Assembly (NCBI GenBank): GCA_903896015.1
Contig: CAITWF010000039.1
Location: 1 to 51,649 of the forward strand
Length of the DNA stretch: 51,649 nt
Direction of reading: 5' to 3'
DNA from: an uncultured Opitutia bacterium
Lineage (GTDB): Bacteria; Verrucomicrobiota; Verrucomicrobiia; Opitutales; Opitutaceae
Below the pieces are notes generated by a model. That model ran no database searches, had not been told where the DNA came from, and saw only the letters and a program-made list of their open reading frames with translations. This document shows positions 37,048 to 43,944 of this stretch, in pieces. Each line of letters begins with the position of its first letter. The first letter of the stretch is position 1. A program made the translations under genes and the position numbers.

Positions 37048-37473
37048 CTACGCCGCCCGTCCAATCAGGCTTTGCACCTGCCGCAGGACATCAAGAGGCA
37101 TAAACGGCTTCGCCAAGTAGGCCGCAGGCCCACTCGCCGAGAGGCCGAGAGCAACATCCGAACACTCCCGCCCGCTCACGAGCAGCACCGGCAGCCCGGG
37201 GACTACCGCCCGCAGGCGTTCGCATAACGGCGCTCCTTCCGTGTCCGGCAGGCGGCCGTCAATGAACGCCAGCGCGATCGCCGGGCCGTGCTGGGCCACC
37301 GCATATTCTGCGCCGACGCCATCCATCGCCCGGACTACCCGCCAGCGACCCCGCTCCAGGAGGCGCGCGACCAGCGAGGCCACCATGTCGTCGTCATCCA
37401 CCAGCAGAATTGTATCGCGCACCGGCGCCACCGCAGGAGGCGTGGCACAATCAGCGACGAGGGAGGCAGTCAT
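37048..37473 (-). CDS. Stand-alone response-regulator receiver protein
   Basis: A 141-residue protein with one receiver domain after a 20-residue lead. It has a D-D-D-D acidic pocket (TILLVDDDDMVASLVARLLE), phosphoacceptor D72 in FIDGRLPDTEG, the S/T of VLLVSGREC and K122 in AYLAKPF. No output domain is present, so it acts like CheY, Spo0F-type relays or as a phosphate sink. It lies between the NtrC-type gene and the divergent unknown gene. An in-frame GTG start variant is possible but less likely. Confidence 0.85.
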   Translation of the reverse strand: MTASLVADCATPPAVAPVRDTILLVDDDDMVASLVARLLERGRWRVVRAMDGVGAEYAVAQHGPAIALAFIDGRLPDTEGAPLCERLRAVVPGLPVLLVSGRECSDVALGLSASGPAAYLAKPFMPLDVLRQVQSLIGRAA

Positions 37474-37518
37474 GGGTTGCTACACTTCGGACCGCTTAAA
37501 AAATTCTTGAGAAAAAGT

Positions 37519-37545
37519 TAAAGCCGCACCTCCCCGCGCCGATGA
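37519..37545 (+). promoter_or_regulatory. Sigma-28 (FliA) promoter of the 37562 gene
   Basis: TAAA (37519-37522), exactly 15 bases, then GCCGATGA (37538-37545): one mismatch from the consensus. It lies 16 bases before the ATG, giving a very short leader. Confidence 0.75.
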
Positions 37546-37561
37546 CTGGCATTGAATCCTT

Positions 37562-37975
37562 ATGCGCCTGCTCTCCTTCATCTCTGAAATCGAACGCGCG
37601 TTGCTGGCCGAGTCACCCGTCGTCGAAGGCGGCGCCTGGGAAAGCACGCGTATGGTAAACTTTCATTCGCATCTGGCCCGGCTTTCGCTCGTCGCGCGTC
37701 CGACGGCCGAGCTACCGATCGCGGGCGGGGGAATTTTCCTCCAGAGCTTCGCGCTCGCCGACGGCTCGCTCTGTCTGAAGGCGACCTTGACGTGGCGCGA
37801 CAGTGAAGCCCAGACGGTGATCCCGGTCTATGATGTGCCCGGTCTGAACTGGAAACTCGCCGCCTCGCGCATCGCGGGTGCCTTCCTCGAAGGCCCAGCT
37901 TCGGCGACGATCACCACGATGGTGCCGGCGACAATGGACGCCCACCTCGATCCGCTCGTCGCGGTTGCGGGCTGA
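37562..37975 (+). CDS. Unknown protein under a sigma-28 promoter
   Basis: A 137-residue soluble protein with no family I recognise. It begins MRLLSFISEIERALLAESPV and has the central strand-rich part HSHLARLSLVARPTAELPIA, SLCLKATLTWRDSEAQTVIP, and a C-terminal PATMDAHLDPLVAVAG. No signal peptide, membrane helix or cysteine pattern stands out. It stands alone on the plus strand among minus-strand flagellar genes, with its own FliA-type promoter and a strong terminator 22 bases after its stop. A late flagellar or chemotaxis role is inferred from that promoter only. Confidence 0.75.
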   Translation: MRLLSFISEIERALLAESPVVEGGAWESTRMVNFHSHLARLSLVARPTAELPIAGGGIFLQSFALADGSLCLKATLTWRDSEAQTVIPVYDVPGLNWKLAASRIAGAFLEGPASATITTMVPATMDAHLDPLVAVAG

Positions 37976-37997
37976 ACGCGATATTCTGCCTTTCCTG

Positions 37998-38026
37998 AGG
38001 CGACGGCTCACAGCCGTCGCCTTTTT
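37998..38026 (+). terminator. Rho-independent terminator after the 37562 gene
   Basis: A perfect 11-bp stem, AGGCGACGGCT (37998-38008) with AGCCGTCGCCT (38012-38022), 3-base loop, then TTTT. It lies between convergent genes. Confidence 0.9.
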
Positions 38027-38030
38027 GGTC

Positions 38031-38396
38031 TCAGCCCACCGCGCTCAATTGGCGCGACACCGGTGCGCACCGGCTGCCGTAAACGGGGGCAATTTGCCGC
38101 ACGCGACGGCGCCCTTCGTTCGTTTCCGCGAGCGCCTCTCGCGTTTTCTCAATCTGTTCGGAAAGCCATTCGCCGGTCTGCCGGCGGCGTTCAATCAGAC
38201 CTTGGAGACGCGCGCGCAGCGCCGGATCGGTGACGTCCGAGGCGTGCGCACCGAGCAATGCGACGAGCGGCGACGCGCGCTGCTGGAGCTCAATCACGGC
38301 AGGGAAATCGCGTGCCTCGAGCGTGGCGGCCTCACGGGCCACCAGGTCTTCGAGCGCGGCGACGAGCCGGACGCAGGTTTGCGCGGGCGCTTCCAT
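38031..38396 (-). CDS. FlgN/FliT-like flagellar export chaperone (putative)
   Basis: A 121-residue helical protein, taken from ATG 38396, which follows the fliS stop by 2 bases. The sequence is nearly all amphipathic helix: CVRLVAALEDLVAREAATLE, RDFPAVIELQQRASPLVALL, RARLQGLIERRRQTGEWLSE. FlgN and FliT chaperones have this size, helix content and lack of strong motifs, so the call rests on position after fliS and on composition. An upstream in-frame start (38465) would overlap fliS. Last gene of the flgM-fliS operon. Confidence 0.65.
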   Translation of the reverse strand: MEAPAQTCVRLVAALEDLVAREAATLEARDFPAVIELQQRASPLVALLGAHASDVTDPALRARLQGLIERRRQTGEWLSEQIEKTREALAETNEGRRRVRQIAPVYGSRCAPVSRQLSAVG

Positions 38397-38398
38397 GT

Positions 38399-38827
38399 TC
38401 AGGCGACGCTGTGCAGCCGCTCCGAACCGTTCTGAGAATCCCGTTTCGAGAGCATCTCGGCCCACGCATCGCGCAGGTCGCGGACGAGTTTCTCCACTTC
38501 CCGCACCGGCTCGGGTTGCTTGCGAATGTTCGCCTCAAAGAGGCGGCGCAGGTGAAATTCGTAGAGGCGGTTCATCGTCTGGGCAATCTCGCCGCCCGCC
38601 TCGAAGTTGAGTCCACCCTGAAGCTCGCGGATAATCGCCTGCGCTTTTTGCAGCTGGGTGTTGATCGTCTCAATGCGCTGCACGTCTGCCTCGGGCCGCG
38701 CAAACGCGTCGAGGGCGATCGCGAGCGCCTTGAGGGCCCCGTCGTAAAGCATCAGCACGAGCTGGCCCGGGCTGGCGGTGAGGACGGCATTGGCGCGGTA
38801 GGTCCGCGCGTAACCTTGGGCGAGCAT
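38399..38827 (-). CDS. fliS: Flagellar export chaperone FliS
   Basis: A 142-residue four-helix protein that binds the flagellin C-terminus before export. It shows the N-terminal Y-x-R-T-Y-R motif (GYARTYRANAVLTASPGQLV), the conserved LMLYDGALKAL and the helix INTQLQKAQAIIRELQGGLN, followed by IAQTMNRLYEFHLRRLFEAN. Together with fliD at 39948-41675 this identifies a filament assembly block. It lies 8 bases after the FlgM-like gene and just before the FlgN-like gene. Confidence 0.93.
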   Translation of the reverse strand: MLAQGYARTYRANAVLTASPGQLVLMLYDGALKALAIALDAFARPEADVQRIETINTQLQKAQAIIRELQGGLNFEAGGEIAQTMNRLYEFHLRRLFEANIRKQPEPVREVEKLVRDLRDAWAEMLSKRDSQNGSERLHSVA

Positions 38828-38835
38828 GGAAACGC

Positions 38836-39120
38836 TCAGGACGCGTCCTCGCTCAGATCCGGCGACGCCAGAATTTTTCCGGCGACGCTTTGAATGATCG
38901 AGGCGGACGGGTAACTGGGATCGGCGGCGAGCGCGCGGCCGCGTTCGACGACTTCGGGGCGGATTTCCGGCTGGCGGTCGAGCGCGGAGCGCAGATACGC
39001 AGCGCTCTGTGTCGAGATTTGATCCGGGCGGGGCGTGTTGGGACGCGCAGTGACCGGCGCGGGCGTGGAAACGAGTTCCGGGCGGGCGGCGCGGTCGGAG
39101 GAGGACGTTGAGGAGATCAT
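38836..39120 (-). CDS. FlgM-like anti-sigma-28 factor (putative)
   Basis: A 94-residue protein. The first 35 residues are low-complexity Ser/Pro/Ala/Arg, as expected for the disordered N-terminus of FlgM. The second half, DQISTQSAAYLRSALDRQPE followed by IRPEVVERGRALAADPSYPS and ASIIQSVAGKIL, follows the FlgM pattern of a helix, a P-E/D-I/V-R-x-E-x-V turn and a C-terminal I-A-x-K-I/L helix. It is first in an operon with fliS and sits under a near-perfect sigma-28 promoter, as flgM usually does. The family call is my inference and would need a profile search to confirm. Confidence 0.6.
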   Translation of the reverse strand: MISSTSSSDRAARPELVSTPAPVTARPNTPRPDQISTQSAAYLRSALDRQPEIRPEVVERGRALAADPSYPSASIIQSVAGKILASPDLSEDAS

Positions 39121-39192
39121 TGGCGAGGACGGATGCAGAACGGTCTGCCGCTGAGGTCGGTTACAGGGAACGCCGTTGTTCGAATAGGGAGT

Positions 39193-39219
39193 ATATCGGC
39201 CAAGGCACGCTAAACTTTA
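39193..39219 (-). promoter_or_regulatory. Sigma-28 (FliA) promoter of the flgM-like/fliS operon
   Basis: On the minus strand TAAAGTTT (39212-39219), 11 bases, then GCCGATAT (39193-39200). This equals the long sigma-28 consensus TAAAGTTT-N11-GCCGATAA with one mismatch. It is 72 bases before the operon's first ATG and overlaps the stop end of the lipoprotein gene. Confidence 0.85.
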
Positions 39220-39942
39220 GCGCGTCAGGCGAAAGAATTTTTCCGGCTTCGGCGGCGGAGGGGGCGCTGCGACGACAGGCGGAAGCGTGGCGAACATGGC
39301 GTCCGCCGCATACTCCGCGAAACGGGCCGGCGACTGGAGAACGCCGGGGCTGAGATCGGCGGGCACGCCGCCCCGATCGGCGCCGAGGAAATGCTGGCGA
39401 GCGCTGTTGGCAACCGCGGGGTCGTCGGCGGAAAAGACGTTGTCAAAGGTCCACACGAGGCGCGGCGTAGTGGAGAGTGTGGCAAGCTTGGCGCGCAGCC
39501 CGAGCCCGATCGGGCGATACGGGCGAAAGACCGTGATGTCGATAAACAGCACGCCATCGGCCGCAAACTCGCGCTGGATCGTCGCGAGAAAATCGTGCGG
39601 CAGTGCGGCGACGGAGGAGATTTCCTCGAAGTGAAACTCCCGCCGGCTCTGTTCGCGCGTGAGCGGCACGACTTCAAAGCGATGCTGCTGCTGGAGCGCC
39701 GCGACTATCACGGGATCGAGCGCGGCGACCGTCTCGACCGGCGCGAGCGTGCCGCCGCAGACGGGCAGCACGACGACGCGACGCATGCCGCCCAGGCTGG
39801 CGTCGCCAACATGGTTACTCGGGGTGAAGAATGGCCCAAGCCGCGCGGGATCGTCGAACGCGGGCGTCATGCAGCCGGAGAGCACAGCGAGCGCGCCGCA
39901 TGCGGCCGCGAGCAGACAGGAAACGTAGAGTGTGCGGTTCAT
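39217..39942 (-). CDS. Putative outer-membrane lipoprotein downstream of fliD
   Basis: A 241-residue protein with a lipoprotein signal, LLAAACGALAVLSGCMTPAF; LSGC is a good lipobox. The domain RRVVVLPVCGGTLAPVETVA, ALQQQHRFEVVPLTREQSRR, ADGVLFIDITVFRPYRPIGL resembles the GNA1162/CsgG-like family of lipoproteins with a conserved beta sheet and a DGVL motif. It ends in a run of prolines (AAPPPPPKPEKFFRLTR). It starts 5 bases after the fliD stop and shares that transcript, so a flagellar or surface role is possible. Confidence 0.75.
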   Translation of the reverse strand: MNRTLYVSCLLAAACGALAVLSGCMTPAFDDPARLGPFFTPSNHVGDASLGGMRRVVVLPVCGGTLAPVETVAALDPVIVAALQQQHRFEVVPLTREQSRREFHFEEISSVAALPHDFLATIQREFAADGVLFIDITVFRPYRPIGLGLRAKLATLSTTPRLVWTFDNVFSADDPAVANSARQHFLGADRGGVPADLSPGVLQSPARFAEYAADAMFATLPPVVAAPPPPPKPEKFFRLTR

Positions 39943-39947
39943 GAAGA

Positions 39948-41675
39948 TTAGCCGGTCGTGGAGCTCTTGAAGAAGGTGTTGGTGAGATAAGTCTGCTGGC
40001 TTTGCGCACTGGACTGAGCGTCGAGCATGGCGATGAAGGAGTTCGTCAGGTTGGTGCGCTCGTCGTCGAGCTTCGATTGGATCGTGGCAATCTGCGTGGT
40101 CAGATCAGTGTTTGATTGAGTTATGTTGTTTTGCTCCGTCGTATTGGAAGATAGCGCATTGGTCAGGTAGCCGAAGAGCTTGGGCACGAAGCCGGCGGTA
40201 GGGCTGAGAAAAAATGACTGCACGTCGTCCGGGTGATCGCTGAGCGCGGTGGCGAGTTTACCGCTGTCCTTCACGACGAGCTGGCCGGAGGTGCTGTTGA
40301 AGTCGATCCCGAGATCGTTGAGGCGCGAGACTGAGCCAGTGAGCCCGCCGACCGCCTCGAACGCGAGGGATTGGAGTTTGCTGCCCCAAGCCTCGACCTC
40401 GCGATTCCCCGAAAGCACCGAGGTGGTGACATTGCTGCCGGTGACAGTGATATTGGTATCCGTGTCGATCAGGGACTGCAGGGAGTTAAACTTAGTGATG
40501 AAATCCTGAATCGAGGAACTCATCGTCGCCGTGTCGCTCGAGACTTGCAGGGTCTGAGTGTCCAGACTGTTCACCGTCACACTGAGTCCGGAGATGCCGT
40601 GGACCGAAGAGGTGAGCGTATTGCTGGTGCTCGAAAGCGTGGGGCCGTCGTTGACTTTAAAGAGTGCGTTCTTGCCGTGCAGGAGCGTCCCACCCGTGCC
40701 GGCACTGAGTCCGAGCGCGTCGACCAGACCGCCGGACGCCTCAAGGGCGCCGATGCCGGTGTCGCCGGTGTTCTTGTTTGTAAGCAGGAGTCGGTCGTTG
40801 GCCGAATCGTAGGAGGCGACGACGCCGGCGCTGGTGCCGTTGATCCGGTTGATCACACGTGCAATCGAATCGGTGTTGATATTGTAGTTTATCGTCACGC
40901 CGTTGAGCGTGAAGCTGCCGTTGCCGGAGCTGTCGACAGCGGTGAGCGCGCGGGCGAGGCCGCTGCTGGCGATCGGCGCCGTCGTGGCGAGCGTGCCGAG
41001 CCGGGCGGCGCTGCTCACGCTGGTGGTGCCATTGTTGGCGAGCTTCATGACCGAGAGAAAATTGCTCGTGTCGTTGGCGGCACCAAGGACGAGTTCGCCG
41101 CTCGACTGGGAAAGGGTGATGCCATCGCCGGTCGGATCGTAGCTCGCGGTCACGCTGGGATCGGCGGCGGAAATTTTGTCGAACACATCCTGGAGCGAAT
41201 CGGTGAGCGCGACCGTGACGGTGTGGCCATTGACACTAAACGTGCCCGCCGACACGGCCGTCGCGGTGCGCATCGAGGCGAGCGTGAGTCCAGAAACGTC
41301 GCTGGTCGGCGCCAGGGTGCTGGAAATGTTAGTGGCACCCTTGAGCTGGGCGGCCGTGGCGAGTTGCGAGACGGCGAACTTGTAGCTGCCGAGCGGGGCG
41401 CCAGTGACGGAGCTGGACTGCCACGTAGTATTGGCCGTGTCGGAGCTGACCGTGCGAGCCGCGAAGACATTTCCCGTGCGGATCGACTGGATCGAGTCCT
41501 GCACGGCTTGCAACGAGGTTTGCACCGCTGCGAGCGCAGTGACCTGGTCGGTGTTTGTCTTTTGTTGGGTCTGCAGCGTGGTGATCGGGATACTATCAGC
41601 CGCGATGAGTTGATCGACGACGGATTTCCAGTCGAACGCCTGGTTGGAGAGGAGGCCTGATATTTGGATGCCCAT
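39948..41675 (-). CDS. fliD: Flagellar filament-capping protein FliD (hook-associated protein 2)
   Basis: A 575-residue cap protein that helps flagellin fold at the filament tip. The N-terminal coil domain matches FliD (SNQAFDWKSVVDQLIAADSI, then PITTLQTQQKTNTDQVTALA). Repeated FliD-type D2/D3 regions follow, with KFAVSQLATAAQLKG and two similar ADPSVTASYDPTGDGITLSQ / SAGVVASYDSANDRLLLTNK blocks, and the C-terminal coil domain LTTQIATIQSKLDDERTNLT ends in ...QTYLTNTFFKSS. Length is on the long side for FliD. A sigma-28 promoter is 43 bases upstream. It is followed by the lipoprotein gene. Confidence 0.93.
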   Translation of the reverse strand: MGIQISGLLSNQAFDWKSVVDQLIAADSIPITTLQTQQKTNTDQVTALAAVQTSLQAVQDSIQSIRTGNVFAARTVSSDTANTTWQSSSVTGAPLGSYKFAVSQLATAAQLKGATNISSTLAPTSDVSGLTLASMRTATAVSAGTFSVNGHTVTVALTDSLQDVFDKISAADPSVTASYDPTGDGITLSQSSGELVLGAANDTSNFLSVMKLANNGTTSVSSAARLGTLATTAPIASSGLARALTAVDSSGNGSFTLNGVTINYNINTDSIARVINRINGTSAGVVASYDSANDRLLLTNKNTGDTGIGALEASGGLVDALGLSAGTGGTLLHGKNALFKVNDGPTLSSTSNTLTSSVHGISGLSVTVNSLDTQTLQVSSDTATMSSSIQDFITKFNSLQSLIDTDTNITVTGSNVTTSVLSGNREVEAWGSKLQSLAFEAVGGLTGSVSRLNDLGIDFNSTSGQLVVKDSGKLATALSDHPDDVQSFFLSPTAGFVPKLFGYLTNALSSNTTEQNNITQSNTDLTTQIATIQSKLDDERTNLTNSFIAMLDAQSSAQSQQTYLTNTFFKSSTTG

Positions 41676-41717
41676 GGTGCAGTGGAGGGTGTGTGGCGGG
41701 CACGATCGCCCTGCCCT

Positions 41718-41744
41718 ATATCGGCACCAGAGCGGGCGGATTAA
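41718..41744 (-). promoter_or_regulatory. Sigma-28 (FliA) promoter of fliD
   Basis: On the minus strand TTAA (41741-41744), exactly 15 bases, then GCCGATAT (41718-41725): two mismatches to TAAA-N15-GCCGATAA. It ends 42 bases before the fliD ATG. Confidence 0.8.
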
Positions 41745-42129
41745 GCGCGAATAAGTTTAACAAAATCTGGGGCCGGCTAGGAAATTTTTCCGGTGGGTTT
41801 GCGTAAAGGTCGGGTTTCCTCGGTCCGATTGGTTTCCGGCCCAAAAACGAAACGTCGCCGCCGCCATCTGGCGAATGCCCAAAGAGTTCGCCAACCCGCC
41901 TGGGGTTAACCGATTTCGCGACCACGTGAGGCGCGCCGCGGGCTTGGAACTGGCGAAAATGGCACTTGGGAAACTTCCGACAGCACAACGTGGAAAGACC
42001 CCGCTATGATGGGAACGACCCAAGCAAGTAACTCACCGCGGCCGTTTCCGAGACCAAGCATTCACCATCGCGAGGTTTTGTTGGGCCTCCAAATCATTCG
42101 GAATTTCCCCTGGATGATTTTTCGAGTGT
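41745..42129. other. 385-base stretch with no recognisable gene
   Basis: It separates the flagellar block from the accessory right end. A plus frame ending with the TGA at 42007-42009 gives a basic peptide (RMPKEFANPPGVNRFRDHVR and a short tail), but there is no start with support and no family match. No hairpin terminator or repeat stands out. It may be decayed sequence. Confidence 0.4.
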
Positions 42130-42813
42130 TCATCTGAAGCGATCACTGCATGGCCACCTTCGCGATGGCCGCGGCATGAATCTCAGCGCAGTCGATCGTC
42201 GGAAAGCCGGGACCCGCTCGTTGAACGCGAGAGCAAGGTCGGTGCCGGCCAGCATTACGGCTTCGACCGCGAAGTCGGCGGTCAGTCTCTGTGCTGCAGC
42301 GAAGAAGATGAGCCGTTGAGCTTCGGTGACCTTGCCAGAAGCCGCCATCGCAACATAGGCATCATGAACATCCGATAGAGTGCCACCCGGTGGCGGGATG
42401 ACCGTCGCCCCACTGATTGCGCCATAGAAGCCGGATTCCATGACGACACGTGTGCCGATCACGCCCAGCCGACGGAGCTTCCGAAAGGCAATCTCGCGAT
42501 CAACTTCGGTTAGCAGGTTGATGAGGGGCAACGGCGATACCGCTTCAAATTCTCGGATGCAGAAATGCCCTGCGATAGAGGTGATCGCGAGCGTCTGCGC
42601 GCCAGCCACCTTCAGCCGTGCTGCCAGCCGGGTGTAGATCTTGACCTGAGCGGAGACATCTCCGCTCGACTGGTGGCGCAACAAGGTCGCGGTGTCGGCA
42701 TGCGCCATGGTGAGTTCAAGCTCTACACCGGCGCGAGCGAACGCACCGATAAGATAGCGGTAATAATAGTCGGTGGCAGCCGGTCCGATTCCGACGATGA
42801 GGCCCAAATGCAT
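42130..42813 (-). pseudogene. Aspartate/glutamate racemase-family gene with a C-terminal frameshift
   Basis: From ATG 42813 the protein matches the family: MHLGLIVGIGPAATDYYYRY, TLAITSIAGHFCIREFEAVS, GVIGTRVVMESGFYGAISGA and AVMLAGTDLALAFNERVP. After that the frame turns to basic, unrelated residues and stops at 42130. A shift at the GGG of 42209-42211 (one missing base, since GGGG would restore the frame) gives GFPTIDCAEIHAAAIAKVAM and a stop at 42143-42145, the usual C-terminus with its catalytic Cys. Racemases interconvert D- and L-amino acids, and this one may be inactive. A sequencing error in the homopolymer is the alternative. The first catalytic site of the family (C in the N-terminal half) reads TSIAGHF instead of a Cys motif. 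Confidence 0.75.
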
Positions 42814-42892
42814 GGTTGGATTTATGTCTGCGGTCGCGCTTCCAGCAGAGCAAGGAATACAATAACACAGCAACACCAGGTGAGTCGCGCGG

Positions 42893-43380
42893 GGGAGTTG
42901 ATCCGTTTGGTGATGCAGCGAGTCAGCGACGGCTCGATCCTTGGTCTGGTCAAACGCTTCCCTCCACGGTGATTAGCCGCTTCAAAGGTACTACGAGCCT
43001 TTCCGACTTCTGCACTGGCCAAACGGGCCTCGCGGGATTCCCCGCTTGAACCCGCCGTTGGACGCTGCCGTCCACCAGGGCAGATCTCATGCTTTAACGC
43101 CACCACCTGTCCAGACATCCCGTGCCTGCAGACCATGCCACGGCGGAGACTGGACAACTCGTCATTCAGGTCTTTCCCGCTCTTCGCAGGGTTTACCTTG
43201 GTCCAATCCTGATAGCCTTCACCCAAATAGAAGGGGCTCGGCTCCGTGGTATTCGGTTTTTCGGGGCTCATCAGCTAGTATCATGTCGTTACGGGCTGCC
43301 CGCCTTGCTTGCGGTTGCTCTCCACACCCCCTCGCGGGAACGCGGTCACCGGGCATTCTCCGCTAAATGACGTAATTGGC
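42893..43380 (-). mobile_element. Remnant of a group II intron with parts in opposite orientation
   Basis: On the minus strand the text AGTGCAGAAGTCGGAAAGGC at about 43020-43000 and the peptide ASAEVGKARSTFEAANHRGG are the sequence that precedes and opens many group II intron reverse transcriptases; intron-like structured sequence continues up to about 43380. The rest of the reverse transcriptase is missing. On the plus strand at about 42897-42972 a short frame reads LIRLVMQRVSDGSILGLVKR, which resembles the palm/finger part of the same enzyme class, in the opposite direction. A broken, rearranged copy is the simplest reading. No domain V or full exon boundary was found. Confidence 0.5.
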
Positions 43381-43578
43381 GGAGACGTTGTTTTCATACA
43401 TGGGTTGTGGTTTTCAGGAGCGCGATCTTTGACGATCGATTTTGGTTTGAGACCACGTTCAACGATTTGCGTGGAAGCAGAGATTGCCCAGGTCGTTGGT
43501 CGGAGTTTCCGCTGACGACCGGTTTGGCTAAGGCTCCCGTTTGAAGCGCGCTCTTCCGGACAAATGGCTTGAATAGAT
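43381..43578. other. Gap between the intron remnant and the signalling cassette
   Basis: About 200 bases with no gene or clear terminator. The TGAATAGATTCA near 43569-43580 is a small dyad at the stop end of the receiver gene. Confidence 0.3.
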
Positions 43579-43944
43579 TCATTCGCCGAGCAGCCGCTCG
43601 ATCTCTTCCCGGATGCGCGACAGCGGCGACGTTTTCATCAGATATGCCGAGACCTTCTTGCTGAGCGTGTCGCGGAAAACCTGCGCGTCGAACAGCACGC
43701 CCGTGAGCAAAATCACCGGCGTATCCGGCAACTCGGCCTTCAGTTGCGCGATCATTTCAAGCCCGTCCGAATCTTCGAGTTGGAGGTCGGAGATGATGAG
43801 ATCGGGAGGGTCGACATGCACGAGCCGTAGAGCCTCAATAGCGGTTTCGACCGCTGTTACGCGGTAACCGCTGCTGGTAAGGAAGAGGCTGAGCAAATCG
43901 CGGATCTCGATTTCGTCGTCGACGATCAAAATGTGGTTTTTCAT
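43579..43944 (-). CDS. Stand-alone receiver protein, last gene of the signalling cassette
   Basis: A 121-residue receiver: D9/D10 acidic pocket (HILIVDDEIEIRDLLSLFLT), phosphoacceptor D53 (DLIISDLQLEDSDGLEM), T81 (VILLTGV) and K104, where the usual K-P is K-T (YLMKTSP). Its ATG overlaps the stop of the CHASE3-PAS gene (ATGA), so the two are translationally coupled. It has no output domain and may be the phosphoryl target of the two hybrid kinases encoded upstream. Confidence 0.88.
   Translation of the reverse strand: MKNHILIVDDEIEIRDLLSLFLTSSGYRVTAVETAIEALRLVHVDPPDLIISDLQLEDSDGLEMIAQLKAELPDTPVILLTGVLFDAQVFRDTLSKKVSAYLMKTSPLSRIREEIERLLGE

Noticed and set aside
40371-41660. A 429-codon plus-strand open frame
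   Set aside because: Antisense of fliD, with no recognisable domain and Arg/Gly-rich noise.
41870-42009. Small plus-strand frame with RMPKEFANPPGVNRFRDHVR
   Set aside because: No supported start, no family, and the region looks non-coding on both sides.
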